From: an uncultured Flavobacteriales bacterium
GTDB lineage: Bacteria > Bacteroidota > Bacteroidia > Flavobacteriales_D > Crocinitomicaceae
DNA: 64,000 nucleotides
Assembly: GCA_943789205.1 (NCBI GenBank)
Contig: CALSTG010000001.1
Coordinates: forward strand, 248,001 to 312,000
Reading direction: 5' to 3'
The notes under the pieces are model-generated. The model had not been told where the DNA came from. It saw only the letters and a program-made list of their open reading frames with translations, and did no database searches. Positions 28,036-37,210 of the stretch are shown piece after piece. The position numbers and the translations under genes are program-made. Position 1 is the first letter of the stretch; every line of letters starts with the position of its first letter.

Positions 28036-28258
28036 TATTGATGATTTAAATAACAATCCAATATTTACAGGTACAGTTTACTTCAATGAGGCAATGGACG
28101 TAGCTATAGAGCCTGAACTGCTATTTCAAAATAATTCAGAATTATACAATAGTCTGGTGATGAATCCATTTCAAAGTCAATGGATTGATTCCACTACTTT
28201 TGAAGCTGAGATATGGGCCCTTCCGGATACAAACAACTTAATAGCACTCTCGATCTGA
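27974..28258 (+). CDS. Haloperoxidase-like gene, middle segment in shifted frame
   Basis: Direct continuation of the previous protein in the +2 frame, not a separate gene. From 27995 it reads 'PGISNIVFSDTLINIDD' and 'TVYFNEAMDVAIEPELLF', the same repeat type ('...EPMDxxxxPxxxF') as the flanking segments. The ATG at 27974 lies before the shift point and is probably not used. About 245 bases later, between 28213 and 28258, the frame must shift back. The two shifts have opposite sign and cancel. Either the two indels are errors in the sequence or the gene is truly broken. Confidence 0.6.
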   Translation: MKLTLRNPGISNIVFSDTLINIDDLNNNPIFTGTVYFNEAMDVAIEPELLFQNNSELYNSLVMNPFQSQWIDSTTFEAEIWALPDTNNLIALSI

Positions 28259-29262
28259 ATTGCATAAGCGCTGTGGACCGCAACGGAAATATGATTATTG
28301 ATAGCTTGTACATGAACAGACTAGTATCTGACTTAAAGCATCCTGAGGTCATTTCCTCCTCCTCTTCTTTTGATATAATATCTGATCAAATTGTGGGTGC
28401 TAATGATAATTATGTTGAGATCGAATTTAATGAGCCCATGGACATAGAATCTCAACCTCTAGTTTACTTTGAAGGAAGCGCAAATGTGAATGGATCTATT
28501 CAATATAATGTTTTAGAGAGTGGCTATACAGACTCATTGAATTATAGAGCCTATTTTCAAATCCTAGATGAAAATATCGAAATTGACAGTATTGATTTAA
28601 AGATTGCATTAGGTGCAGATAGATCTCAAAATTCTCAGGAAAATAAAATCTATCCTGTGTTTATAAAACTAGACACTAAGAACCCTTCTATTATTGATAT
28701 CGTAGCAAATACAAATACGCTGAACGCTACAGATAATCTTTTAAATATATCCTTAAGCTTTGATGAACCTATGGATACTGACATACAGCCTACGATTAAT
28801 TATAATCCGTTAATCATTTCTCCTGTAATTCTAAACCAAAATAATATCCAATGGATAACAGAGGATTCCTTAACTACATCCTTTGAGTTAATCTCAGGTG
28901 GTCAAAACCAACAGTTGCATGCAATTGAATTTTCAGAGGGTACGGATTTAGCAGGGAATACTTTGATTGAATTTCAAGAGGAAAGCTTTTTAACCATTGA
29001 AGGTGCAGTTGAAATTAATGTCAATCAGTTTGAACCTATCGCTCTTCATCCAAATATAATTGGCAGAGGTCAACCTGTCAACCTTGTAAATATTCCCCAT
29101 GAATATCAAGGTTCAGAAATTAAACTCTACAATAGTGCAGGTAAACTTCTTTATAAAACACTTACAGAAAACCAAGAATCTCAAATTATCACTCCTCAAC
29201 TTTCCTCCGGAATTTACATTTTGAAAATACAACAAGAAACACTAAGACTCATTATACTATGA
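28213..29262 (+). CDS. Haloperoxidase-like gene, 3' segment with T9SS type A sorting domain
   Basis: C-terminal 349 residues in the original frame. Two more beta repeats are seen ('YVEIEFNEPMDIESQPLVYFEGS' and 'LNISLSFDEPMDTDIQPTINY'), then a type A T9SS sorting domain from about residue 270 ('IALHPNIIGRGQPVNL...SAGKLLYKT...SSGIYILKIQ...LRLIIL'). Read across both shifts, the full product would be about 1290 residues: signal peptide, peroxidase domain, about four beta repeats, sorting tag. If the frameshifts are real, the enzyme would lack its export tag. Its stop overlaps the start of the next gene by 4 bases (ATGA), indicating an operon. Confidence 0.7.
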   Translation: MGPSGYKQLNSTLDLNCISAVDRNGNMIIDSLYMNRLVSDLKHPEVISSSSSFDIISDQIVGANDNYVEIEFNEPMDIESQPLVYFEGSANVNGSIQYNVLESGYTDSLNYRAYFQILDENIEIDSIDLKIALGADRSQNSQENKIYPVFIKLDTKNPSIIDIVANTNTLNATDNLLNISLSFDEPMDTDIQPTINYNPLIISPVILNQNNIQWITEDSLTTSFELISGGQNQQLHAIEFSEGTDLAGNTLIEFQEESFLTIEGAVEINVNQFEPIALHPNIIGRGQPVNLVNIPHEYQGSEIKLYNSAGKLLYKTLTENQESQIITPQLSSGIYILKIQQETLRLIIL

Positions 29263-31685
29263 TAAGATATATTCTTTTTGGAGCGCTGTTTCTTATAGGT
29301 TCAACATCTATTTGCCAGCAGCTAGTCGATATTTCTTCTAACCAGGAAATCGTAGATTTCCAAAACTTCTCATTATCCAATTCAAACGGCATGTCATTCT
29401 TTGACTTTGATGAAGATGGTTGGGATGATATTACCTATCCTATGCACAATGACTCTATCATTTTCTATAAAAATAATCAAGGTCAATTTGAAAAAATAGC
29501 TTCTTTATTATATAGCGAAGGTGTCATTCGACAGATCACCTGGGTTGACTACGATAACGATGGAAATTTAGACCTTTGTATTTCATATGATGACTTCGGA
29601 GTAAGCCTGTATAGAAATCTCGGAGAATTTAACTTCGAGGATGTAAGCATATCATCTGGTATCTACCCTTCTGTGAGCCATCCATATGGATTCAGTTTTG
29701 CTGATCCTGACAAAGACAATGACCTAGACCTATACATTGCTGATTATTCAGATCCAACTGGAAACAGTCACAACATGTATTTCGAGAATCAGGGAAATGG
29801 GACTTTTATAGAACGCTCCATTCAATTAGCAATAGATAACAATACACAACCATCATTTATGGGTGTTTGGTTTGATTACAACAATGATGACGATATTGAC
29901 CTACATGTTATAAATGACAGATCCTTTGGTGTAGATGCACTCTATAAAAATATGATGGATACAAGTTCTCAACTGTCTTTTATAGATGTAGCATCATCAG
30001 TGGGCGTTTCAAACAATGGACAGAACCCTATGACTAGCTCGATATCCGACTATAATAATGATGGGTTTCAGGATATCTTCCTGACTGATTTTGGATTAAC
30101 CTTCTTATCAGGAGAAGGCCCGTTTCATTACAAGCTTTTTGAAAATAACAACGGAAATTCCTTTACAAATAAGGCACAGAACTATGATATGTCTGTTAAT
30201 GACTTTGGATGGGGAGCTCTATGGGTAGACTACAACAATGATATGTATGAGGATTTATATATCGCTACAGGAAATTCAATAAATAATGCGGGAGCTCCAA
30301 CTAATTCAATCCTATACCAAAACAATAGTGGAGAAGGTTTTACTAAAATAAACGACTCAATTATTGGAGATGTCTCAACAGTTTCTTTTTGCCCAGTTAA
30401 AGGTGACATCAACAACGATGGATTCTATGACGTAGTTGTTTTAAATCAAAATGTGGCACCAAATATTCTTTTGAATAGTACCAACCTCAATAATTATATT
30501 AAAATCACACCTAAAGGAACCATATCAAACCGTATGGCTATTGGAGCAGAAATAAGAGTTTATGTCGATGGAACACAACAACTTCAAACTGTATTCTGTG
30601 GAGAACAGCTTTGTGCTCAAAATTCACAACACAAAATATTTGGTATAGGTATGGCGGAAATTGTAGATTCTATATTTGTAAAGTTCCCTAGTGGTTTGAT
30701 TGCTAAAAGATATGCAGTCCCTGCGAACCAAGCGATTACAATATTTGAAGAATTATATATCTCCGTAGAATTTCCTTTGATTGAAAATACAGATACGCTT
30801 CTATTATGTGAGGGAGATAGTGTCGTTCTTTCTTTAGAGGGGTTTATAAATTACAATTGGAGTAACGGTTCACAAGACTCAACTATCACAATTAGCACCC
30901 CGGGAGTTTATTATTTCGAAGCATTTAATGCAACAGGTGATACCTTATATCGCTCATCAGATTTAGTAATAGATTTGGAAACAGAGCCTTTGTACCAAAT
31001 CTTAACAACATCCATATCATGTAATGACCCTAACTCGGGAACTGCCGCACTTAACTTTGCCAATCCATCAATCATTGATTCCGTAATATGGTCTAATGGC
31101 CAAGAAGCGTTCTCCATTAATGGATTAAGTGAAGGGTCCTACACCTACACGTTCTTCACTTTAAATACATGTTCATATGAAGGAGCATTCTCTATTGTAA
31201 GTGTTGAACCTATGAATCTGCAATATATCACAACACCTTTCACCAATGAATCATTAGGCTCCCTTTCAATATTTATGTTTGGTGGCACGCCTCCTTATAC
31301 ATACATATTGGAACAAGATACGGTAAGTGATTTTATAGATAATCTTAATGCAGGCAGCTATACTCTATTGATTACGGACGCATTGGGTTGCACTATTGAA
31401 ACAAGCATAGAAATACAAAACCTTTCGACTGTAGGAATTGACAATACGATATCAGAAACGAATATGCTTATTAGAAATAACTTCATTGAACTCTATTCAA
31501 GCGACCCAAATCTTCAAAAACTTGAGCTTTATGATTTAAAAGGAACAACAGTATTGTCTGTTGACTTATCTAACTTAAGCACGTCAAATTTCATTAAGTA
31601 TCCTTTTAATAAACCAAGCGGAATATACATTGGAGTAATCTCCACAACCACAAATGCTATTAGAACAAAACTTTATAATCCATAA
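29259..31685 (+). CDS. FG-GAP/VCBS-repeat and ASPIC/UnbV-domain protein, T9SS type A
   Basis: Secreted protein of 808 residues. After the signal peptide come FG-GAP/VCBS beta-propeller repeats with Ca-binding-like 'DFDEDGWDDI', 'DYDNDGNLDL', 'DPDKDNDLDL' and 'DINNDGFYDV' motifs (about 30-400). An ASPIC/UnbV domain follows ('YIKITPKGTISNRMAIGAEIRV' to 'VKFPSGLIAKRYAVPANQAI', about 408-495). Next are Ig-like or SprB-like repeats and a type A T9SS tail ending 'KLYNP'. The ATG lies in the stop codon of the haloperoxidase gene. The two may act together at the cell surface (inference from linkage). A strong hairpin terminator follows the stop. Confidence 0.88.
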   Translation: MIRYILFGALFLIGSTSICQQLVDISSNQEIVDFQNFSLSNSNGMSFFDFDEDGWDDITYPMHNDSIIFYKNNQGQFEKIASLLYSEGVIRQITWVDYDNDGNLDLCISYDDFGVSLYRNLGEFNFEDVSISSGIYPSVSHPYGFSFADPDKDNDLDLYIADYSDPTGNSHNMYFENQGNGTFIERSIQLAIDNNTQPSFMGVWFDYNNDDDIDLHVINDRSFGVDALYKNMMDTSSQLSFIDVASSVGVSNNGQNPMTSSISDYNNDGFQDIFLTDFGLTFLSGEGPFHYKLFENNNGNSFTNKAQNYDMSVNDFGWGALWVDYNNDMYEDLYIATGNSINNAGAPTNSILYQNNSGEGFTKINDSIIGDVSTVSFCPVKGDINNDGFYDVVVLNQNVAPNILLNSTNLNNYIKITPKGTISNRMAIGAEIRVYVDGTQQLQTVFCGEQLCAQNSQHKIFGIGMAEIVDSIFVKFPSGLIAKRYAVPANQAITIFEELYISVEFPLIENTDTLLLCEGDSVVLSLEGFINYNWSNGSQDSTITISTPGVYYFEAFNATGDTLYRSSDLVIDLETEPLYQILTTSISCNDPNSGTAALNFANPSIIDSVIWSNGQEAFSINGLSEGSYTYTFFTLNTCSYEGAFSIVSVEPMNLQYITTPFTNESLGSLSIFMFGGTPPYTYILEQDTVSDFIDNLNAGSYTLLITDALGCTIETSIEIQNLSTVGIDNTISETNMLIRNNFIELYSSDPNLQKLELYDLKGTTVLSVDLSNLSTSNFIKYPFNKPSGIYIGVISTTTNAIRTKLYNP

Positions 31686-31713
31686 AAAAAGAGGCCGAAG
31701 CCTCTTCTTTTTT
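31684..31713. terminator. Bidirectional intrinsic terminator
   Basis: Seven-base-pair stem AAGAGGC / GCCTCTT with loop CGAA (31689-31706), flanked by an A run on the left and a T run on the right. It can end transcription of the FG-GAP gene (plus) and of the convergent protease gene (minus). Confidence 0.85.
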
Positions 31714-34700
31714 ATGATATAATCATTTTAAATATTCTGTCTCCTAGTGGGGTTTTAATCAGCACTCGATATATTCCTGGGACAGGTCTTGTCAATCGAA
31801 GAATCTGACTCTGACTCTCTATTTGATGATTTGCAACAAGTTTACCTTCTATAGTGTATATGTGAATGCTACCTTGCTCAGGCAATCCTTCGACAGTAAA
31901 GCTACCTTTATTCGGATTTGGATAAAGTGCAATGGTTTCTAACCCTTCCTGTATTAATCCCGCACAATTATCAACAACAATAGTAAGTGAAGATGCTGCG
32001 CTACATCCACTACTATTTGTATAGTTATAGGTTACTACATGAGACCCTACTCCTGCTGCAGATGGATTAAATGTAGAGCCATTTACTCCAGGTCCTGAAA
32101 AGCTTCCGCCTAATGGACTCGCATCTAAACTAAATCCTCCAGCGGTATTACAAATGTTACTAAATGGCGATGTGATATCAACCGTTGGGATTTCACCAAC
32201 GTTTATGGTCTGTGAATAGGTGTCCGTTCCAAAATCATTTGTTACCGTAAGTTGAACCGTAAAGGTTCCTGGACTTGTATATTCATGCGTTGGATTCATT
32301 GCAGAACTTGAATTTCCATCTCCGAAATCCCAAGTTTGAGAAGTTGCACCCAAAGAATTATTATCAAACTGAATAAAGTCACCAATACATATTGTCGTTT
32401 CAGAATTAAAATCAGCAGTTGGGGGGCTCGAGGTTTGGTTACCGGTTATGTTGATATTGTCAATAAATAAATTATTACCAGCAATTCCATTGTTGACGGA
32501 TTCAAATCTTATCACAACACCACTCATACCTGAAAAAGCATTTAGGTCTATCGTTAAGCAATCTGAACCTACCTCACCCATACACCAATCTCCCGTGGCT
32601 GGAACAAATTCCACCTCTGAGGTATAGGCCGTTGCGAAAGAACCTGTTCCGTCTTCAGCATAACTTCCAAGGTATGAAAAACTTGCGCCGCAATCCGTCG
32701 AAATCATAATCGCTAATGAATCTCTAGATTCTTGATTATACCTTCTAAATGCATGTTCGAACGTCATTTCAATATTCGTATATGGTCCAAAATCAAAGGG
32801 TGCAGTTTGAAATCCATCACGCTCTCCTCCATTAGAATAATTGAAAAAATCAATTTTAGCAGCTTTGTCTCCTGGATTAGTTCCATTTACAGAAACAATA
32901 TCCCAGGTAATATCATTGTCGCCATTTGTCAAATACCAATTATTCGTGGCAAAACTATTGCTCTCGAAATCTTCAGTAAAAGGAAGCCCTTGGTAGCTAT
33001 CATAAACATAAAAGGAAGCCATCATTAAGTCGTTCGTGTTGTTTTCATCAACATTACCATCTGGATTTGAAACGGTAACCGTCAAAGTATTGGCACCACT
33101 ACTTACGGTTTGTACAGGAAGCATCATCGCAACAGAAGTCCCCGGAGCTAAACTACCGTTATAGCTTGTCGTTTGAGTCGCTCCTCCAAAATCATAAGAA
33201 ACATCAAAACTTGATAATGAAGAAGATCCGTAGTTAAATATCTCAACTTGCGCCTCGACAGCAGGATTACAAATAGTCCCTTTTGGATAAAGGATTTCAC
33301 TGACACCAACATCGTATCCCAAATTTGAAACTACGCAGAAGTTATTTTCTTCTTCGTCTCCAAAATCTGAATTTGCTGCAAGTATTGTTGCTACAACTGT
33401 ACCATTTGATTGCGTAATACTATAGTTTCCATCAACTGAACACGACCCATACTGACTTCCATACATACCGTCACCATAAGAATCCGTTATGGTAAATTTA
33501 TAACATCCCGCGGCCAAACAGACTTCACTTTGATAAACTTCTCCACCTGTGATATCTGTGTATGGACCACCATTACCAAGAATGTCTAAAGATGCAGGAT
33601 CCGTTATATTCCATTGTGTTTCAGAACCCCAACAATCGGTTACAATTTCAACGGTAACGATTTGACCAGAGGGAATAATATTAAATTCCGAAGATTGGGA
33701 ATTATTTGAAGTATTTTGATCCGCACCTCCATTAGGATTGTTGCAAGAAACAGTCAAAGTATGTGCTCCTGTACCCAAAGTTTGCGTTGGTAGCTGAATA
33801 ATTTCTGTTCCACCTTGAGCCAAACTACCCGTCCAATTAATTGTTTGGGACGCACCGCCATCATACTGATAGGTTAACGTTACAGAATTTAAAGTTTGTG
33901 AACCGTAATTACGAAGCTCAAACTCAGGGTTGACCGTTGCTGTGCAAAGGGACCCTTCAGGATTCAAAATCCCGGTTATTCCGGCGTCAAGACTGTAGGT
34001 AAAAGCACTCAAACAAATCAAAGCTTCTTCAGCATTTATTCTTCCAGAACCCAACTGACCTAGATAATTTCCATTTGCAGCATCAATATTATCAGCTGAT
34101 GATAGCAGACAATCGATAATATCCTGCGGCGTTGCCGAAGGTGCATGAGAAAGCATCAAACCAACAAGACTGGCAACCATTGGCGAAGCCATTGATGTTC
34201 CTTGCGACATTTGGTAGGAAGTCCCTTCATTTGTACTCAATATTTGAGATCCTGGAGCGGCAACATCAATCCATGTTCCATACTGCGAGAAACTTGATTT
34301 CGCATCACCACTAGATGTAGCAGCTACACTCACTACATTATCATATGCTGCAGGATAAAATTGTTGATTGGAATTGTCATTTCCCGCCGCAGCAATAAGA
34401 ATAACTCCTGCATTCCAGGCATAGTTACAAACATTCTGTCCGTATGTTGAGACGCCTCCGCCACCCCAGGACATATTAATAGCGTCAGCACCGTTATCCG
34501 CAGCCCAGATAACCCCATCATAACCTCCTGTAAGAGCGCCTGTAGAACAATTCCCAATTTTTATTGGCATCACACTTATGTTATAACCTAAAGAGGCAAC
34601 ACCTAGGTTATTGTTGGTTTCTGCACCAACTGTACCTGAAACATGCGAACCATGAAAACCATCATTTCCACCACATGGGGAAGGATCATTATCATTATCC

Positions 34701-35251
34701 ACTACATCCCTACCTGGAACAATTTTGTTTACTAAATCCGGATGGTTTACTTGGATTGCATTATCTGTAACCGCTACAACAATATTGGCATCTCCTGTAG
34801 AGATATCCCAAGCTTGAGGTGCATTAACTTGATACAAACACCACATACCATTATTGAAAGATGTCGTGAAATACGGATCATTTGGGGTTAAACAAGTTTT
34901 GTGAAGCTCTTTCTTTTCAGCATAAGCAACAATCATTTCGGACTTCACTCGACCGATCAATAAATCCGCTTTTTGAATTTCAGAAAAACGAATTTCATAG
35001 GTTCGAATTAACTTTTCATCTTTAATATTTGGGTGTAATTGTACAACCTCATAAATACCAAATTCATGGAAGGCACTTTCTAAAAACGGATTGTCTTCAG
35101 GTTGAAGTACTCCTTGGAATGTTTTAAACATATGTCCACCGACTGGAACTTGAAAAATCACTTTACCATCTTGGTAGTCGGGATTATAATTTTGAGAAAA
35201 GGAAAAAAAGCTCAGACAAAAGAGAATGGAACTAAGACAAGTGTATTTCAT
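31712..35251 (-). CDS. Subtilisin-like (S8) serine protease with PKD and T9SS type A domains
   Basis: Secreted protease of 1179 residues: signal peptide (1-19), propeptide-like region (~30-120), then an S8 catalytic domain with Asp163 ('VAVTDNAIQ'), His200 ('DGFHGSHVSGT'), oxyanion Asn291 ('AAGNDN') and Ser353 ('GTSMASPMVAS'). Downstream are two CARDB-like domains (~425-530 and ~650-750) with a glycine-rich beta segment between them, a jelly-roll-like segment around 780-940 ('FTEDFESNSF'), a PKD domain ('FGDGNSSSAMNPTHEYTSPG', ~975), an Ig-like repeat, and a type A sorting domain from about 1105 ('IALYPNPNKGSFTVEGL' to 'RIFKMIIS'). It probably digests external protein. The upstream 233-base gap holds only a terminator of the next gene. 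Confidence 0.93.
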   Translation of the reverse strand: MKYTCLSSILFCLSFFSFSQNYNPDYQDGKVIFQVPVGGHMFKTFQGVLQPEDNPFLESAFHEFGIYEVVQLHPNIKDEKLIRTYEIRFSEIQKADLLIGRVKSEMIVAYAEKKELHKTCLTPNDPYFTTSFNNGMWCLYQVNAPQAWDISTGDANIVVAVTDNAIQVNHPDLVNKIVPGRDVVDNDNDPSPCGGNDGFHGSHVSGTVGAETNNNLGVASLGYNISVMPIKIGNCSTGALTGGYDGVIWAADNGADAINMSWGGGGVSTYGQNVCNYAWNAGVILIAAAGNDNSNQQFYPAAYDNVVSVAATSSGDAKSSFSQYGTWIDVAAPGSQILSTNEGTSYQMSQGTSMASPMVASLVGLMLSHAPSATPQDIIDCLLSSADNIDAANGNYLGQLGSGRINAEEALICLSAFTYSLDAGITGILNPEGSLCTATVNPEFELRNYGSQTLNSVTLTYQYDGGASQTINWTGSLAQGGTEIIQLPTQTLGTGAHTLTVSCNNPNGGADQNTSNNSQSSEFNIIPSGQIVTVEIVTDCWGSETQWNITDPASLDILGNGGPYTDITGGEVYQSEVCLAAGCYKFTITDSYGDGMYGSQYGSCSVDGNYSITQSNGTVVATILAANSDFGDEEENNFCVVSNLGYDVGVSEILYPKGTICNPAVEAQVEIFNYGSSSLSSFDVSYDFGGATQTTSYNGSLAPGTSVAMMLPVQTVSSGANTLTVTVSNPDGNVDENNTNDLMMASFYVYDSYQGLPFTEDFESNSFATNNWYLTNGDNDITWDIVSVNGTNPGDKAAKIDFFNYSNGGERDGFQTAPFDFGPYTNIEMTFEHAFRRYNQESRDSLAIMISTDCGASFSYLGSYAEDGTGSFATAYTSEVEFVPATGDWCMGEVGSDCLTIDLNAFSGMSGVVIRFESVNNGIAGNNLFIDNINITGNQTSSPPTADFNSETTICIGDFIQFDNNSLGATSQTWDFGDGNSSSAMNPTHEYTSPGTFTVQLTVTNDFGTDTYSQTINVGEIPTVDITSPFSNICNTAGGFSLDASPLGGSFSGPGVNGSTFNPSAAGVGSHVVTYNYTNSSGCSAASSLTIVVDNCAGLIQEGLETIALYPNPNKGSFTVEGLPEQGSIHIYTIEGKLVANHQIESQSQILRLTRPVPGIYRVLIKTPLGDRIFKMIIS

Positions 35252-35435
35252 ATTGAAAAAAATTTAGAACTTAAAAATCTTGAAAATCTTTGACTTTTAC
35301 AAAAAAATGAGACACTAAAATAATTGTAATTTCATACAATTTTGAGTTACTTTTAATGCAAAATAAGATTTATAAAATGGCTGATTTTTAATGGTGACAA
35401 TTGATAGACGTCAGAAAAATACCTTATGCACGCAT

Positions 35436-35468
35436 AAAAAAAGGCCTGCACATGCAGGCCTTTTTATT
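35436..35468 (-). terminator. Intrinsic terminator of the 357-residue lipoprotein gene
   Basis: Long GC-rich hairpin: GGCCTGCA pairs with TGCAGGCC across a 2-base CA loop (35443-35460), extended by an A/T stem on both sides. It lies 17 bases past the stop of the minus-strand gene. It would work in both directions. Confidence 0.85.
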
Positions 35469-35484
35469 TTAAAGCTTGGTTTAG

Positions 35485-36558
35485 TTATTGACAAATTAGA
35501 TAGCCAGAATTTCCTATTCCATCAACAAATGTATTGCTGATTGCTGATAATGCATCGTTAATTGCCGACAAAGAGTAATTCACTACACACCCTCCTAGGG
35601 CTTGATTTCCGAGGGTAACAATTTCAGAAACTGTAAATCCTGCAAATTGACCGTCAGCAACCACAAGATCCCCTAAAGCTCCATCTGCTGCACCGAAATC
35701 TGAATCATATGTATCAAAATCTAAGGCCAATTGAACGGCAAGTAAATTACCAGCTAGTGTACTGATGTTACTTTGGGTTGGATTGGTGTAATTTTGACTT
35801 AAAACTAAAGGTCCTCCACCCTGTGGGAGAAAATCAGTGACAGCTTGTGCGCTCGTTAGCGTAATGGTAAAATCACATCCTATGCTAAGCCCATTAGGAT
35901 AGGCAGAATCAAAATTATTATGCAAATAAGTTCCAGGATTATTTCCGCTAGGAGCAGCGCCCCAACCCCCTTGAGTTTGGGTTCTGTAATCTCCTTCATC
36001 AATGTCACATGGATTACAATCTGTTACATCACCTAGACATATTGTGGAAATCCAGCCCCATCGATTACCAGGAAAATCATAGTCTCCATCACCAATTGCC
36101 GTTTCTTCATCACCCGTTACCAAGTTTCTGACTGCCGCATGTGCTATAAAACAAAAACAGCTGTCAATACTCGACAATGGAATTTCATAAACATAGGATT
36201 GTACCGGAGGAACATGGTCGACACTGTAAGGAAATTGACCAAATTGCGGATTACACCCCCCACTTAGTGGAATGTCGCCACAATCTCCGACGTAAACATG
36301 GGATTCATCCATTACCCAATCTCCCGTTGTTGTAAATGTTACTAGTAAATTATTTTCTTGAAGCCCAATACTTACATCACCAACAGGTATCGTTTGCCCA
36401 GCCAAAAAAGGTGTGGTAAATATGGTGTCGCATGCCAACTCAACTGGTTCATGAACGGTATAGTCCTCAAAGCAAGGTGAGGGTTCACTACTACATGATG
36501 TGATAAATAACCCTAGAAATAAGGCATAGAAAATTGTGGATGTTGAAAGTGCTTTCAT
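35485..36558 (-). CDS. Cysteine-rich secreted lipoprotein, unknown function
   Basis: Protein of 357 residues with a lipoprotein signal ('FLGLFITSC', Cys at 22). I do not recognise the family. The N-terminal ~150 residues are a beta-rich domain resembling DUF-type exported domains ('SHVYVGDCGDIPLSGG', 'SSIDSCFCFIAHAAV', 'WGWISTIC'). The second half opens with 'YRTQTQGGWGAAPSGNNPG' and holds 'FLPQGGGPLVLSQNY' and 'LAVQLALDFDTYD'. Thirteen Cys in all, several closely spaced, suggest disulfides outside the cytoplasm. Its terminator lies just downstream. In the 192-base upstream gap I see no good TAnnTTTG box, only a tRNA terminator at the far end. Confidence 0.75.
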   Translation of the reverse strand: MKALSTSTIFYALFLGLFITSCSSEPSPCFEDYTVHEPVELACDTIFTTPFLAGQTIPVGDVSIGLQENNLLVTFTTTGDWVMDESHVYVGDCGDIPLSGGCNPQFGQFPYSVDHVPPVQSYVYEIPLSSIDSCFCFIAHAAVRNLVTGDEETAIGDGDYDFPGNRWGWISTICLGDVTDCNPCDIDEGDYRTQTQGGWGAAPSGNNPGTYLHNNFDSAYPNGLSIGCDFTITLTSAQAVTDFLPQGGGPLVLSQNYTNPTQSNISTLAGNLLAVQLALDFDTYDSDFGAADGALGDLVVADGQFAGFTVSEIVTLGNQALGGCVVNYSLSAINDALSAISNTFVDGIGNSGYLICQ

Positions 36559-36710
36559 CGTTTTGATTGAATTCGTTAAAATTTTAAAATCTGCTACGAT
36601 GAAATAAGTAAAAGACGGAGTTAATAGCGCAGCGTACTAGTCAGACTCTCTTTTAAATATAAAAGTTGCATGCTCCTGAAAACTCAGTTAATGTGGGGAA
36701 ATAAAACAAC

Positions 36711-36746
36711 AAAAAACCCAGAAACACTATGCATTACTGGGTTTTA
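36711..36746 (-). terminator. Terminator of the tRNA gene
   Basis: Nine-base-pair stem AAAACCCAG / CTGGGTTTT (36713-36721 with 36737-36745) and a 15-base loop, directly beyond the tRNA 3' end, with a T run on the minus strand. Confidence 0.65.
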
Positions 36747-36750
36747 GAAG

Positions 36751-36824
36751 TGGTCCCACAAGGGCTCGAACCTTGGACCCCCTGATTATGAGTCAGGTGC
36801 TCTAACCAACTGAGCTATAGGACC
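36751..36824 (-). tRNA. tRNA with CAU anticodon, probably tRNA-Met (elongator)
   Basis: Folds as a full cloverleaf on the minus strand: acceptor GGTCCTA with TGGGACC (one T-G pair), D stem GCTC/GAGC, anticodon stem CCTGA/TCAGG around CTCATAA (anticodon CAT), T stem CAAGG/CCTTG with loop TTCGAGC, discriminator A. The 3' CCA is not encoded. The anticodon stem lacks the three G-C pairs of an initiator tRNA, so it is either elongator Met or the Ile2 tRNA whose C34 becomes lysidine. I favour Met but cannot exclude Ile2. Confidence 0.9.
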
Positions 36825-36876
36825 CGATGGAAATCCATCATAGAGGGTGCAAAAATAATAAAATATTCAGTTAATA

Positions 36877-37182
36877 CTAATCTTCTTTTCCGAAATTATC
36901 GTACAAATACAACGGTAATGCAAGAGAAAAACCTACCATGAATAAACAGACGATATACTTGGTGATATTTAGCTTCGTAGTTCGCCATTTGTGAATTAAG
37001 AAAACCGAAAAAGCGCTAGCTGCAACGGTAATATCCATTGAAATCATCGCCATAGGATGCGTCGCAAAAAGCTGTGTAAAAAACCCCTCCATACTGCCAT
37101 TGTTTTCAATTAAAAAATGGATAAGGTGATAGTAGGGCAATACAATACCTAATACACACAAAACAAGATAAACCTTTTTCAT
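36877..37182 (-). CDS. DUF2834 small membrane protein
   Basis: Protein of 101 residues with three predicted membrane helices (about 4-22, 42-62 and 72-92), separated by 'FATHPMAMISMDITVAASAF' and 'HKWRTTKLNITKY'. This pattern fits DUF2834. No function is known. It lies 28 bases downstream of the heme A synthase gene on the same strand, so the two are probably co-transcribed. Confidence 0.78.
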   Translation of the reverse strand: MKKVYLVLCVLGIVLPYYHLIHFLIENNGSMEGFFTQLFATHPMAMISMDITVAASAFSVFLIHKWRTTKLNITKYIVCLFMVGFSLALPLYLYDNFGKED

Positions 37183-37210
37183 AATTGATTTTATTTAATA
37201 GTGAATATAG

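Noticed and set aside
27660..29000. DNA-level tandem repeats in the haloperoxidase gene
   Set aside because: The repeats are at protein level (beta-domain motif) and have diverged in DNA, so they are domain duplications rather than repeat DNA.
36751..36824. Initiator tRNA-Met
   Set aside because: The anticodon stem is CCTGA/TCAGG and not the GGG/CCC triple of initiators; elongator Met or Ile2 fits better.
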